From CAZDDB01 sp963843285 (GTDB lineage: Bacteria; Acidobacteriota; HRBIN11; JAKEFK01): a stretch of DNA of 64,000 nt. The DNA is taken from positions 528,425 to 592,424 of the forward strand of contig CAWJJO010000012.1 of NCBI GenBank assembly GCA_963843285.1, given 5' to 3'. The notes under the pieces are model-generated. The model made no database searches and was not told the origin of the DNA. It saw nothing but the letters and a program-made list of their open reading frames with translations. Every line of letters begins with the position of its first letter. Position 1 is the stretch's first letter. The position numbers were made by a program, and so were the translations under genes. Positions 25,888 through 33,757 of this stretch are shown here, one piece after another.

Positions 25888-26610
25888 ATGGACAACGAAC
25901 AGAGCGTTCAGGAAGTTGTTGTTATTCCAATCGATGAGCACGGTCGAGTTGTGCTTTTCTCTGAAATCAAGATTGAAAAAATAGATCTCCACTTCCGCTC
26001 CGTTCGCGATGCGCAGGGAATTGCGTACCACCTGTCTCCCGGAGAGTATCGCGTCAAAGTTTTGCTTCCGAGTTTGCAGATGAAAATCGCGACTCTGAAA
26101 GTCAAGCAGGACATTCACTTCTACAAGATTAGAATCGAATACGACACCCGGTTTCAAACCCGTCCGGGACCCGAACCCGTGGTCCCGCCTGAGCCCGTTC
26201 GTCATGCTGAGCCCGTTGATCCACCGGAGCCCGCGCATGCTTTCGCGGAAAAATCCCAACCTGTTGCTGTGGACAACACGGCCCCGGAATCCCAGGATTC
26301 AGCAAAGGGCCGCGTAGAAACACGATTTGATTCTTCGTTTCCAGTTTCTTACAGGACAGATGGCGGTAAATGGATTTCCACAAAAGCCGTAAACGTCAGT
26401 ACCACCGGATTGTGTCTAGCCAACACGCACGGCAAGATTTCAGGTGAAACTGTGTACGTGCGGTTGTTTGTTCCGATCTCTTCAATCCCGCTGGAATGCC
26501 CCGCCAGAGTCTGCTGGTCTAAAGATCCGGAAACCGGACTGCAATTGTTTCTAACGACCAACATGAAGTCTTCGCTTAGCAATTGGCTCGCGCACCTCAA
26601 CCGGCGATAA
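25888..26610 (+). CDS. PilZ domain protein with an extra N-terminal domain
   Basis: A 240-residue protein with a strong GAGGGAGGG ribosome binding site. Residues 1-85 form an unrecognised beta-rich domain (EVVVIPIDEHGRVVLFSEIK, YHLSPGEYRVKVLLPS). A Pro/Glu-rich linker covers about 90-135. The C-terminus is a PilZ domain with RVETRF (RxxxR) and NVSTTG (NxSxxG), the two motifs that bind cyclic di-GMP. It probably couples c-di-GMP to motility or exopolysaccharide output; the exopolysaccharide locus is nearby. It has no membrane segment and is divergent from the methyltransferase gene. Confidence 0.75.
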   Translation: MDNEQSVQEVVVIPIDEHGRVVLFSEIKIEKIDLHFRSVRDAQGIAYHLSPGEYRVKVLLPSLQMKIATLKVKQDIHFYKIRIEYDTRFQTRPGPEPVVPPEPVRHAEPVDPPEPAHAFAEKSQPVAVDNTAPESQDSAKGRVETRFDSSFPVSYRTDGGKWISTKAVNVSTTGLCLANTHGKISGETVYVRLFVPISSIPLECPARVCWSKDPETGLQLFLTTNMKSSLSNWLAHLNRR

Positions 26611-26770
26611 GACAGAGTTCACCACAAAGGCACGAAGACACTAAGAATCGATCGATGTCCAGATCCTTCAACTGATCCAGAATCGCGTCATCATTCTGTT
26701 GCATCATTTTTCGGGCAGTCTCCAGCGGGTCCATACCGGCGGGAATCTGAAGAAACTGCAGACTATACAT
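26597..26770 (-). CDS. Possible 57-residue protein
   Basis: The minus strand encodes MYSLQFLQIPAGMDPLETAR followed by a charged helical stretch (MMQQNDDAILDQLKDLDIDR) and a short cysteine-containing end. It follows the large GNAT/ligase gene on the same strand after 43 bases and overlaps the PilZ stop by 14 bases. There is no recognised family and no good ribosome binding site. The amphipathic middle looks protein-like; the tail lies in an ACAAAGGCACGAAGACAC repeat-like sequence, so the original stop may be lost. Confidence 0.3.
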   Translation of the reverse strand: MYSLQFLQIPAGMDPLETARKMMQQNDDAILDQLKDLDIDRFLVSSCLCGELCLIAG

Positions 26771-26813
26771 GCATTCATCTTACACGGTCCGGCGAATGAA
26801 ATAGTTGCCGGAA

Positions 26814-29543
26814 TCAAGGCGATACTTTGATGCGCACATCCGCAATCAAGCAGCCCTGCCCAGGAGGCATCGCGAAAATCGGATTCAGATCGAGCTCCGT
26901 AATCTCAGGCACTTCTTCCACAAGCCGGGAGATTCTCAAAAGTACATCTTCCATCGCCTTGATATCCGCCGGAGGATGACCGCGATATCCTTCAAATAGA
27001 CGATAACCATGAATCTGCCTTACCATTTTGCTCGCGTCTTTATCTGTCAGCGGACTGATTCGGAAGGCGATGTCATTTAGTATCTCTATATGGATGCCGC
27101 CAAGTCCGAACGCGATCAGCGGTCCGAATAATGGATCCTCAGTCGCTCCCACCATCACCTCAATGCCGCCGGAAATCATCTGTTGGACCAACACGCCTTC
27201 CATGGCTTCATTTTTCCCCAAGTCCACGAGCCGTTTTCTAATCTTTTGAAATGCTTTTTTCACCTCCTGACTGTTTTGAAGGTTGAGGTGCACTCCGCCG
27301 ATCTCTGTTTTGTGGATTAGTTCGCGTGAGGCCAGTTTGATGGCGACAGGGAAACCGATCTTTTCGGCGATTTCGGCAGCTTCGTCCGGATCTTTTGCCA
27401 CTCCACTTTGTGGCAATGGAAGGCGCATCGCGTTCAAAACCTGTCTGCTTTCTTGAGCGGATAGCCAACTCCCGCCCCGTTCTTCAATTACGTTCAGACA
27501 AACTTGTCGTGCTGCCTTGGGATCCGTGTCCTCAAAATCAGGAATCACACCGGGAGGTTCTTTTTTCCATCGCGAATAGCGCTCCGCTTTACTCAGTACG
27601 TGAGCGGCCGATTCCGGAAAGGGAAAAGCAGGTATTTTTTCTCCGTTCAGCAGCAGGCTCTGGCTTCCCTCTTGATGAGTCATCAAGCAGGCAAGCACCG
27701 GTTTGCCTGCCCCTCCCTTCTTGCGACCGGCTGCAATCCCTTGCCCAATTGCAGCGGTTATGAGCGGCAAATCTACAGGCAAAACAGGAATGTAAATTAC
27801 AATCAGGGCATCGATTTCTTTCGCGCTCAAGACATTCTCGATCGTCTTCCGGTAATGCTCCGGGGGAGCTGAGGCGATCATATCCACAGGATTCACAACG
27901 CTGGCAGCGGGCGGTAGGTATTTGGCAATGCGCAAGCGTCTGGCTTTTGACAGCTCAGGAACGACAAGCCCATTCGCTTCGCAGGCGTCGGCGCACAGGA
28001 TGCCGGGACCACCTGCGTTTGTTACAATTCCTACCCGATTTCCTTTTGGCAGAGGCTGACTGCCAAGCAAGGAAGCGAGATCGAACATTTCCTCCAGAGT
28101 CTGCGCGCGAATGACTCCTGTCTGTCCGAAGAGAGCTTCTACGGCAATATCGCTCGCAGCAAGAGCTGCAGTGTGTGAACCAGCAGCCCGTTTCCCTGAA
28201 AGTGTTCTACCGCTTTTCACCGCGACGATCGGTTTTCTGCGGCTCACCCTACGAGCCAGACGCGCAAAACGACGCGGATTGCCAAACGATTCCAGATAAA
28301 GCAGGATGACGTCTGTTCTCGGATCTTCCTCCCAATATTGCAGAAGATCATTTCCAGAAACATCGGCTTTATTTCCAACACTGATGAACGTGGAAAGACC
28401 GAGGCCGCGCTGTTGAGCAAAATCGAGAATCGCCATCCCGAGAGCTCCGCTTTGGGAGGACATCGCAACCTTGCCTTCGGGAGGAAAAACAGAAGAGAAG
28501 GAAGCGTTCATCCGGATATTCGGATCGGTATTTAGAACGCCCATGCAGTTCGGACCCACCATGCGCATTCCGGAACTGCGGGATTTCTCCAGCAACTGAT
28601 TCTGTAAATCACGTCCGTTCGCGCCCACTTCAGCAAAACCTGCAGTAATCACGATCAAAGCGCGCACTCCAAATGCGGCGCATTCGTCGACCACTTCCAG
28701 AACGGCGGACGACGGAACAGTAATCACCGCCAGATCCACACGATCCGGCAAATCCCGGATCGAGGCATACGCGCGAATGGATCCGATGACTTTTGCCCGG
28801 GGATTAACAGGATAAACCGGTCCTTCGAAACGATTCATCACAAGTTCCTGAAGAATCCTGTAGCCGATGCTGGAAGAATCGCGTGACGCGCCTACCACTG
28901 CAATCGATTTCGGCTGAAAGATGGGAAGAAGCGAAGCAGTTGTGAACACCCGGTCCAGAGTTTCCGACCGGTTTACACTTTCCTGCGTTGGAGAAACCGA
29001 AAAGTCGAGCTGCATGTAGCCGTCTTTTCTTTCGATATGAAGCGGAAATCCAGATCTTCGAAAGACTTCCAGCATCGCCTGATTGTTCGCGTGAGTTGTT
29101 GCCCAGAATCGTGTAAAACCATTTCGCGCCGCCAGGAGCGCAAGACGCTCCAAAAGCAGAGTCCCGATTCCTTTTCCTTGAAAAGCATCTTCAACCGAAA
29201 ACGCAACTTCCGCGGTTTTCTCATCCTGCCCCCAGTAGGATCCGGCTGCAATCATATGAAGCTCTTGATTCACAATACGTGTGACCACCAGCGTGATTTG
29301 AGAATGCGAGTCGGGAGGATTGCAGAGCGAGTGAATCATTTGCTCGCTTGGTCTTGCAACGGAAAAAAACCGATACCAGCGCGATTCGGGAGAAAGGCGA
29401 TCAAAAAATTCCTGTACCGCTTGCTGGTCAGACGATTGGATTCTCCGGATCGTTGCCGTCGTTCCGTCTCGCAAAATCATGCGGCCTTCTTCCACAGAAT
29501 CCTGGTAGGAAGGAGGTAGATATAAAGGGTGAATCTTATTCAT
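26814..29543 (-). CDS. GNAT acetyltransferase fused to ADP-forming acyl-CoA ligase (Pat-like)
   Basis: A 909-residue fusion. Residues about 20-180 are a GNAT domain (VEDAFQGKGIGTLLLERLAL is the acetyl-CoA-binding P-loop). Next comes a CoA-binding Rossmann domain (SIAVVGASRDSSSIGYRIL, VYPVNPRAKVIGS) and a succinyl-CoA-ligase-like domain (MSSQSGALGMAILDFA, GSHTAALA). The C-terminus is an ATP-grasp domain (GFPVAIKLASRELIHKTEIG, LVQQMISGGIEVMVG). Proteobacterial Pat has the GNAT at the C-terminus; here it leads, as in actinobacterial homologues. Such proteins acetylate lysines, including that of acetyl-CoA synthetase. The ATG behind AGGAATTTC is preferred over an upstream in-frame start. Confidence 0.85.
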   Translation of the reverse strand: MNKIHPLYLPPSYQDSVEEGRMILRDGTTATIRRIQSSDQQAVQEFFDRLSPESRWYRFFSVARPSEQMIHSLCNPPDSHSQITLVVTRIVNQELHMIAAGSYWGQDEKTAEVAFSVEDAFQGKGIGTLLLERLALLAARNGFTRFWATTHANNQAMLEVFRRSGFPLHIERKDGYMQLDFSVSPTQESVNRSETLDRVFTTASLLPIFQPKSIAVVGASRDSSSIGYRILQELVMNRFEGPVYPVNPRAKVIGSIRAYASIRDLPDRVDLAVITVPSSAVLEVVDECAAFGVRALIVITAGFAEVGANGRDLQNQLLEKSRSSGMRMVGPNCMGVLNTDPNIRMNASFSSVFPPEGKVAMSSQSGALGMAILDFAQQRGLGLSTFISVGNKADVSGNDLLQYWEEDPRTDVILLYLESFGNPRRFARLARRVSRRKPIVAVKSGRTLSGKRAAGSHTAALAASDIAVEALFGQTGVIRAQTLEEMFDLASLLGSQPLPKGNRVGIVTNAGGPGILCADACEANGLVVPELSKARRLRIAKYLPPAASVVNPVDMIASAPPEHYRKTIENVLSAKEIDALIVIYIPVLPVDLPLITAAIGQGIAAGRKKGGAGKPVLACLMTHQEGSQSLLLNGEKIPAFPFPESAAHVLSKAERYSRWKKEPPGVIPDFEDTDPKAARQVCLNVIEERGGSWLSAQESRQVLNAMRLPLPQSGVAKDPDEAAEIAEKIGFPVAIKLASRELIHKTEIGGVHLNLQNSQEVKKAFQKIRKRLVDLGKNEAMEGVLVQQMISGGIEVMVGATEDPLFGPLIAFGLGGIHIEILNDIAFRISPLTDKDASKMVRQIHGYRLFEGYRGHPPADIKAMEDVLLRISRLVEEVPEITELDLNPIFAMPPGQGCLIADVRIKVSP

Positions 29544-29573
29544 GAAATTCCTATGCACAATCATAACAAATCC

Positions 29574-29787
29574 GGCGGACTCGCAGTCCGCCTGGCAGGC
29601 TGGAAGCCGAGGCTGTTGAAAAATGCAGGAAAGTCTTGTTTGCAATCTGTAACGCCCGCCTCTGGCGGGCTCTTGAGCTCGAGCTCAGCCCACGGGACGT
29701 GGGGCGTTACAAACCGCAAACGGGGATCTCTTTGCATTTTTCAACAGCCTCAGCCTGCGGCCCATAATGCAGGCGGGACGCCTGCGC
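29574..29787. repeat. MITE-like palindromic element with flanking hairpins
   Basis: The core 29609-29751 has perfect 19-base terminal inverted repeats (GAGGCTGTTGAAAAATGCA and its complement). Inside is a second inverted pair, CTGTAACGCC and GGCGTTACAAA, shared with the element at 59161-59302. Flanks carry small palindromes such as GGCGGACTCGCAGTCCGCC (29574-29592). There is no coding capacity. It looks like a non-autonomous transposable element inserted between the ligase gene and the sigma-54 promoter at 29797. Confidence 0.75.
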
Positions 29788-29796
29788 TCCAAATGC

Positions 29797-29812
29797 TGGC
29801 CTGGAAATTGCT
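29797..29812 (+). promoter_or_regulatory. Sigma-54 promoter of the DUF2934 gene
   Basis: TGGCCTGGAAATTGCT fits the -24/-12 consensus TGGCACRNNNNTTGCW with GG and GC exactly ten bases apart. Transcription would start near 29823, leaving a short leader with a GGAGGA site. No regulator palindrome is certain upstream, because a mobile repeat lies there; GACTCGCAGTC at 29577 has the right form. Confidence 0.6.
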
Positions 29813-29839
29813 TCACATCTAATCAAAGGAGGAATGACC

Positions 29840-30049
29840 ATGCTAATGAAAGATGAAATCGCGAGAGTAGCACATGATTTTTACCTCATGAGCGGTCGCA
29901 AAAACGGCCACGATCTGGATCATTGGCTCGCAGCCGAGGAGCTTGTATCGAAATGGTTTGAACCATTTGAAGAACGGGAAATGCACGTCGGCGCTGTGAT
30001 CCCTGATGAGCACAAGGTTGACCCTACACACGATACCGTGGAGAGTTAA
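29840..30049 (+). CDS. DUF2934 family protein
   Basis: A 69-residue protein with EIARVAHDFYLMSGRKNGHD and DLDHWLAAEELVSKWFEP, the hallmark of DUF2934, small proteins common in acidobacteria and other environmental bacteria. Function is unknown. The second ATG (29840) is chosen because GGAGGA lies six bases before it; an upstream ATG at 29834 touches the ribosome binding site. It is the first gene of the sigma-54 block, directly behind a -24/-12 promoter. Confidence 0.75.
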   Translation: MLMKDEIARVAHDFYLMSGRKNGHDLDHWLAAEELVSKWFEPFEEREMHVGAVIPDEHKVDPTHDTVES

Positions 30050-30086
30050 GGGCCTCCGATCATTGGATTCTGACCCGTCTCCAGTC

Positions 30087-30164
30087 GACATTTCGTCGCC
30101 GGCATGACGGAAAGTCGTATCTAAGATCTGATTCCTGAACAGGCGTTCTGGCATGAAGCATGCT
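30087..30164 (+). promoter_or_regulatory. Sigma-54 promoter with two upstream palindromes
   Basis: TGGCATGAAGCATGCT at 30149-30164 has GG and GC ten bases apart; the -12 box is ATGCT rather than TTGCT. Upstream are GACATTTCGTC (30087-30097) and GACGGAAAGTC (30106-30116), both GAC-N5-GTC. The nearer one ends 33 bases before the -24 box, the same spacing as at three other promoters in this block. Confidence 0.65.
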
Positions 30165-30187
30165 GCTCTCAGGGCAGGAGGTGAATC

Positions 30188-30427
30188 ATGAATTTTGGTA
30201 TTTGCTACGCCTGTGATCACTTAGACCTTTGCTCTCATCCTTCCGGCAATACAATGCTGTTTCATTGCGATAATTTCAGATCCTTCCCACAACCCATCAT
30301 CGAAAATCATCAGGAGCCGGTGCGAAACGGGACAGGGTTGTGCGGAGCCTGTGATGAATTTTCAGCTTGCACGTATCCACACGAAACAGATCATTGGTTC
30401 TGCGAAGAATGGAACTCCAGCGAGTGA
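30188..30427 (+). CDS. Small protein with duplicated cysteine motif
   Basis: A 79-residue protein made of two similar halves: GICYACDHLDLCSHP ending FHCDNF, and GLCGACDEFSACTYP ending WFCEEW. Each has C-x2-C-x5-C plus a further cysteine and probably binds zinc or an Fe-S centre. Similar short Cys-rich proteins occur beside redox and radical SAM genes in anaerobes, but I know no assigned function. It has a strong GGAGGTGA ribosome binding site and a sigma-54 promoter, and the convergent PLP enzyme gene follows. Confidence 0.75.
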   Translation: MNFGICYACDHLDLCSHPSGNTMLFHCDNFRSFPQPIIENHQEPVRNGTGLCGACDEFSACTYPHETDHWFCEEWNSSE

Positions 30428-30440
30428 ATGCTGACTGAAT

Positions 30441-31760
30441 TCAAATGTGATCCAGGGCCTCTCGAAGATCTTCAATGATGTCGTGCCAATCTTCGAGCCC
30501 GATGGATAGACGAATTCCCCCATGGTCCATTCCGCATCTTTGCTTTTCTTCCGCCGGCATTGCGGAGTGTGTCATTGAGAACGGACTCTCAATCAATGTT
30601 CTCAATTGCCCCAGACTGACGGCGAGCGTGATGGAATAGGAGTGATCAGCAATGTAGTCGATAAATTTTTCCGCTCGAACGCCTGCTTCATTAGTCACAT
30701 CTCCATTCTGAAGAACGAAATAGATCATTGCTCCAGGTGAAAATTTATCTTCGTAGTTTGTCATCTGGCGCTTGGCCAGCTCAAATTGGGGATAAGATTC
30801 AAGCCCGGGATAACTCACGCGTTGGACCTTGGGGTGTTCTTGCAAGAAACGAGCGACCTTGTAAGCCGTTTTCTGCTGATTGATCATCCGGGTCGAAAGT
30901 GTCGGGAGTCCGTAAACCAGGAAAGACCACGCGCTTCGCGGTGAGAGCACGCCACCGAAGTCCTTCCGGTACATAAGCAAAGGACTGTAGAACTTTTGGG
31001 GACCGATGACCGCGCCACCCATGTCCGTGCCAAAGCCTCCAATATCCTTACTCAGGCTCTGTACAGAAAAATCTGCGCCCAGGGTAAGCGGGCGCTGGCA
31101 GAATGGAGTGGCAAAAGTATTGTCCACCACAATCCGGATCCTTTTCTCTTCCGGCCGATCCTGATTGATCTCGTCCAACACGCTGCGAATCCCAGTAATA
31201 TCAATTAGAGTCAGATCGGGATTTACCGGCGTTTCAAAATACACGACTCTGGTGCGCGGAGTAATGGTTCTGCGGAATTCGTCGACTTTCTGCAGATTTA
31301 CAAAATTCGTATGAATCCCGTACCGCGTGAGCCAATGCGTCATCAAGCTGTAAGTGCATCCGTATCCCACATGGTGTGCCACAATTTCGTGTCCGTTCTC
31401 GCAGAGCACTCCCAGTACTGCGGCGATGGCAGCCATTCCTGTTGAAAACGATACACACATCTCTCCGCGTTCTGCGTAAGCCAGGTTTGCTTCGAGCATG
31501 TTGCGCGTCGGTTCTTCCAGACGTTCATAGACATAGATTGGAACGTGTTTCGTGAAATCCATGGATTCGCTTGCAAACTCAAAAAAGCCCTGAGCGCCAC
31601 GATGTACGGAGCTCAGCCTGTATGCGGTAGAGGCAGACATCGGCGGAATCACATGATGTGTGTAGTCCCACTTCTTGCTTTCATAGTTGCCATGGATCAG
31701 ATGCGTGCGCATCCTGTATTCGTTCTTTGCCTTCTTTCGCTGTGCCGATTTCTCAGACAT
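30441..31760 (-). CDS. Cys/Met metabolism PLP-dependent enzyme
   Basis: A 439-residue fold-type I enzyme of the cystathionine gamma-synthase / methionine gamma-lyase family. FSTGMAAIAAVLGVLCENG binds phosphate, YFETPVNPDLTLIDI and VVDNTFATPFCQRPLTLGAD carry the PLP-ring aspartate, and VQSLSKDIGGFGTDMGGAV holds the Schiff-base lysine. IRLSIGLEDWHDIIEDL is the usual C-terminal Arg motif. It either makes cystathionine or releases methanethiol or H2S from Met/Cys; sequence alone does not decide. The start follows AGGGAGGATC. I see no sigma-54 promoter in front of it. Confidence 0.85.
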   Translation of the reverse strand: MSEKSAQRKKAKNEYRMRTHLIHGNYESKKWDYTHHVIPPMSASTAYRLSSVHRGAQGFFEFASESMDFTKHVPIYVYERLEEPTRNMLEANLAYAERGEMCVSFSTGMAAIAAVLGVLCENGHEIVAHHVGYGCTYSLMTHWLTRYGIHTNFVNLQKVDEFRRTITPRTRVVYFETPVNPDLTLIDITGIRSVLDEINQDRPEEKRIRIVVDNTFATPFCQRPLTLGADFSVQSLSKDIGGFGTDMGGAVIGPQKFYSPLLMYRKDFGGVLSPRSAWSFLVYGLPTLSTRMINQQKTAYKVARFLQEHPKVQRVSYPGLESYPQFELAKRQMTNYEDKFSPGAMIYFVLQNGDVTNEAGVRAEKFIDYIADHSYSITLAVSLGQLRTLIESPFSMTHSAMPAEEKQRCGMDHGGIRLSIGLEDWHDIIEDLREALDHI

Positions 31761-31828
31761 GATGATCCTCCCTTACTCCACTCGTGCAGCGATTCTTTCG
31801 CGCAAAACATCAAGTCGATGAGCAATTC

Positions 31829-32614
31829 TCATAACTCTTCGGTATAGGTGAAATTAGCAGCAACAGGTTGATTCTCTTTCACCTCAATGGTTTGTTCCTT
31901 TGTGCCGAAATATTCGTGCCACGATACCAACGTGTATTTTCCCGGAGGCACATCTTCCATCAGAAAAGTGCCGTCTTCGTTCACCTTCACAAAATAAGGA
32001 TGCGGCGCCACAACGAAGTATGCAGTCATCCAGTAGTGACCCGCTTCGCAGATAAATTTTACGATTCCCGGACCGCCCAGCTGCTGAAAGCTCTCCTTCC
32101 GTTGTGCCACCATGGCGATATTGAACAGAGTGTGAGCGGGATAGGTGACACTATTCGGGTACAAGACGAACTTGGTACCCAGATCAAACTGGAATGCATG
32201 CACTCCATGCAGGATATTATCCCGATTCAAGATTCTGATACTGCTCATGGGTGGAACGACCTGTAGATGAGGCTGGAAGTCGCAGTGATCCTGAGTGAGC
32301 GTCGGGGGAGTCGCCGGCAATGTAAACCCTTTTCCTGTAGAGATGTCTTTGAGATAGACGACTGCATTCCGGAGAGCCCCGTCAGGACCGATGTCGACAG
32401 CCTGGATTGCGCGAGGTTCCGAGCCGCATATCTTCGCGTCCCGGTCCACTTCCAGTTTCGGCACTTCAACGGTCTTTAGAGTGTGTGTTACACGTCCTTT
32501 GATCCATCCTTTGTACGTCAACTTCGCCACCTCATATGGCTTGCCCGAAGCGCTGGAAGAAATCCAAAACGCCAGAGAAAAGATGGAGAAGAAGAAAAGA
32601 ATCTTGGGTTTCAT
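31829..32614 (-). CDS. Secreted cupredoxin-like protein with a carboxypeptidase-regulatory-like domain
   Basis: A 261-residue protein with a signal peptide (MKPKILFFFSIFSLAFWI) behind a GGAGG site. The first half resembles methylamine-utilisation/plastocyanin-like domains: ILNRDNILHGVHAFQFD and FICEAGHYWMTAYFVV, where C-x3-H-x2-M plus an earlier histidine could bind copper. The end is a small beta-sandwich (VNEDGTFLMEDVPPGKYTLV, SWHEYFG) like carboxypeptidase regulatory domains. It may act as a periplasmic electron carrier or copper binder. It is on the same strand as the tandem Usp gene, 28 bases after its stop, so it is probably co-transcribed from the sigma-54-like promoter. Confidence 0.7.
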   Translation of the reverse strand: MKPKILFFFSIFSLAFWISSSASGKPYEVAKLTYKGWIKGRVTHTLKTVEVPKLEVDRDAKICGSEPRAIQAVDIGPDGALRNAVVYLKDISTGKGFTLPATPPTLTQDHCDFQPHLQVVPPMSSIRILNRDNILHGVHAFQFDLGTKFVLYPNSVTYPAHTLFNIAMVAQRKESFQQLGGPGIVKFICEAGHYWMTAYFVVAPHPYFVKVNEDGTFLMEDVPPGKYTLVSWHEYFGTKEQTIEVKENQPVAANFTYTEEL

Positions 32615-32642
32615 ACTTTGCCTCCGATATGGATACATGTTG

Positions 32643-33506
32643 TTAGGCAACCCTGCTTGTGATCACCGGAATCGTCGATTGGCTCATCACCCTGTACACG
32701 GTCGAATCGAGAAACCGGGAGAGAAAGGTTGATTTTTTCGCGCCCATCAGGATGAACCGGTACAGGCCTGTTTGAGCTTCTTTTAAAATTTCCATCGCGG
32801 GATCGCCGAATTGAATGATCGAGTCGATTGCTTCGGCATGTGGAATCATTCGCCTGCCTACTTGCATCAAATGTTGTTTCTTTTCGACAGTTTCGTAGGT
32901 CGTAACAAGAAACGGATTGGCATCGAATGAAGAATCGAACATCGGATCTTTCAACTGGACCACATGTAACAAGCCCAGGGGGGCATTCAGGTCACGCACA
33001 ATTTTTCTGATCCGGAGAAAGCCACGTGGCAGCGCCTCGAGTGACTCCAATGGGAGGAGCACCCGCTCGTCTTCGGATGGCTGCAGCGCGGGCGCATGCG
33101 GAGGGATCGTCAGAACCGGAATTTCAGCGCGGCGAACAACATTCTCGGTTGTGGAACCAAGCAACTTGTGTGTCGCGCCGGTAAGCCCTCTGGTACCAAG
33201 CACGATCACCGAAGCGTCGAGGTCGCTGCCAAGTGCCAGTATCTTGTAGGAAGCATCTCCTGTGCTTACGATTCTTTCATGTGGAATCTTGAGCCCGGAT
33301 GTGAATTCGGCAAACTGACTCTTGATCACTTCCTGATCACTCAGATGATCCAATGGCGCGGCGCCTGTGACAGGGTATGGATCCATCACATGCAGTAGGA
33401 CGACTTTGGAATCAAATTGGTGAGCGAGATATTCCGTCCATTGCAGCGCCCTTACCGAATTCTCCGAAAAGTCCACTGCGCATAAAATTTTTTCAAAAGT
33501 TCGCAT
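32643..33506 (-). CDS. Tandem universal stress protein
   Basis: A 287-residue protein with two UspA domains. The first starts FEKILCAVDFSENSVRAL and has the ATP-binding signature GTRGLTGATHKLLGSTTENV (G-x2-G-x9-G-S/T). The second (about 150-287) ends GAKKSTFLSRFLDSTVYRVM, where the nucleotide motif is degenerate, so only the first half should bind ATP. Tandem Usps respond to starvation, redox or oxygen stress in many bacteria. The ATG follows GGAGGTACATC. It faces the radical SAM gene across a shared regulatory region with a GAC-N5-GTC palindrome. Confidence 0.85.
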   Translation of the reverse strand: MRTFEKILCAVDFSENSVRALQWTEYLAHQFDSKVVLLHVMDPYPVTGAAPLDHLSDQEVIKSQFAEFTSGLKIPHERIVSTGDASYKILALGSDLDASVIVLGTRGLTGATHKLLGSTTENVVRRAEIPVLTIPPHAPALQPSEDERVLLPLESLEALPRGFLRIRKIVRDLNAPLGLLHVVQLKDPMFDSSFDANPFLVTTYETVEKKQHLMQVGRRMIPHAEAIDSIIQFGDPAMEILKEAQTGLYRFILMGAKKSTFLSRFLDSTVYRVMSQSTIPVITSRVA

Positions 33507-33536
33507 GATGTACCTCCGCTTCATACAACGTACCTC

Positions 33537-33552
33537 ATCAATCTTCATGCCA
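33537..33552 (-). promoter_or_regulatory. Weak sigma-54-like promoter of the tandem Usp gene
   Basis: On the minus strand TGGCATGAAGATTGAT keeps the -24 GG and spacing but has GA instead of GC at -12. Start of transcription would fall near 33525, ahead of the GGAGG site. The palindrome at 33656 is 104 bases away. Listed as possible only. Confidence 0.4.
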
Positions 33553-33655
33553 AGATATCGTAGCGGTGACCCTTGTGGTCGCCTGCCTCGAAAAATTGCG
33601 GTTCCGTGAGGGCGACTTTTTCAAGAAGCTCACGGGACGGATTTGACAAATTCCT

Positions 33656-33715
33656 GACAAAATGTCGGCTGTACGAACTCGTCCTACCTCATGTTTCACT
33701 GGCATGTGGCTTGCT
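33656..33715 (+). promoter_or_regulatory. Sigma-54 promoter of the radical SAM gene with activator palindrome
   Basis: TGGCATGTGGCTTGCT (33700-33715) matches the consensus at all key positions. GACAAAATGTC (33656-33666), a perfect palindrome inside TGACAAAATGTCGG, ends 34 bases before the -24 box. Transcription should start near 33727, just upstream of the GAGGAGG ribosome binding site. Confidence 0.8.
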
Positions 33716-33757
33716 CTATTTTAACCCAATGACCCGTATGAGGAGGAAATCGGCAAA

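Noticed and set aside
25768..26259. N-terminal extension of the methyltransferase
   Set aside because: The frame is antisense to the PilZ coding sequence, has no homology and no ribosome binding site.
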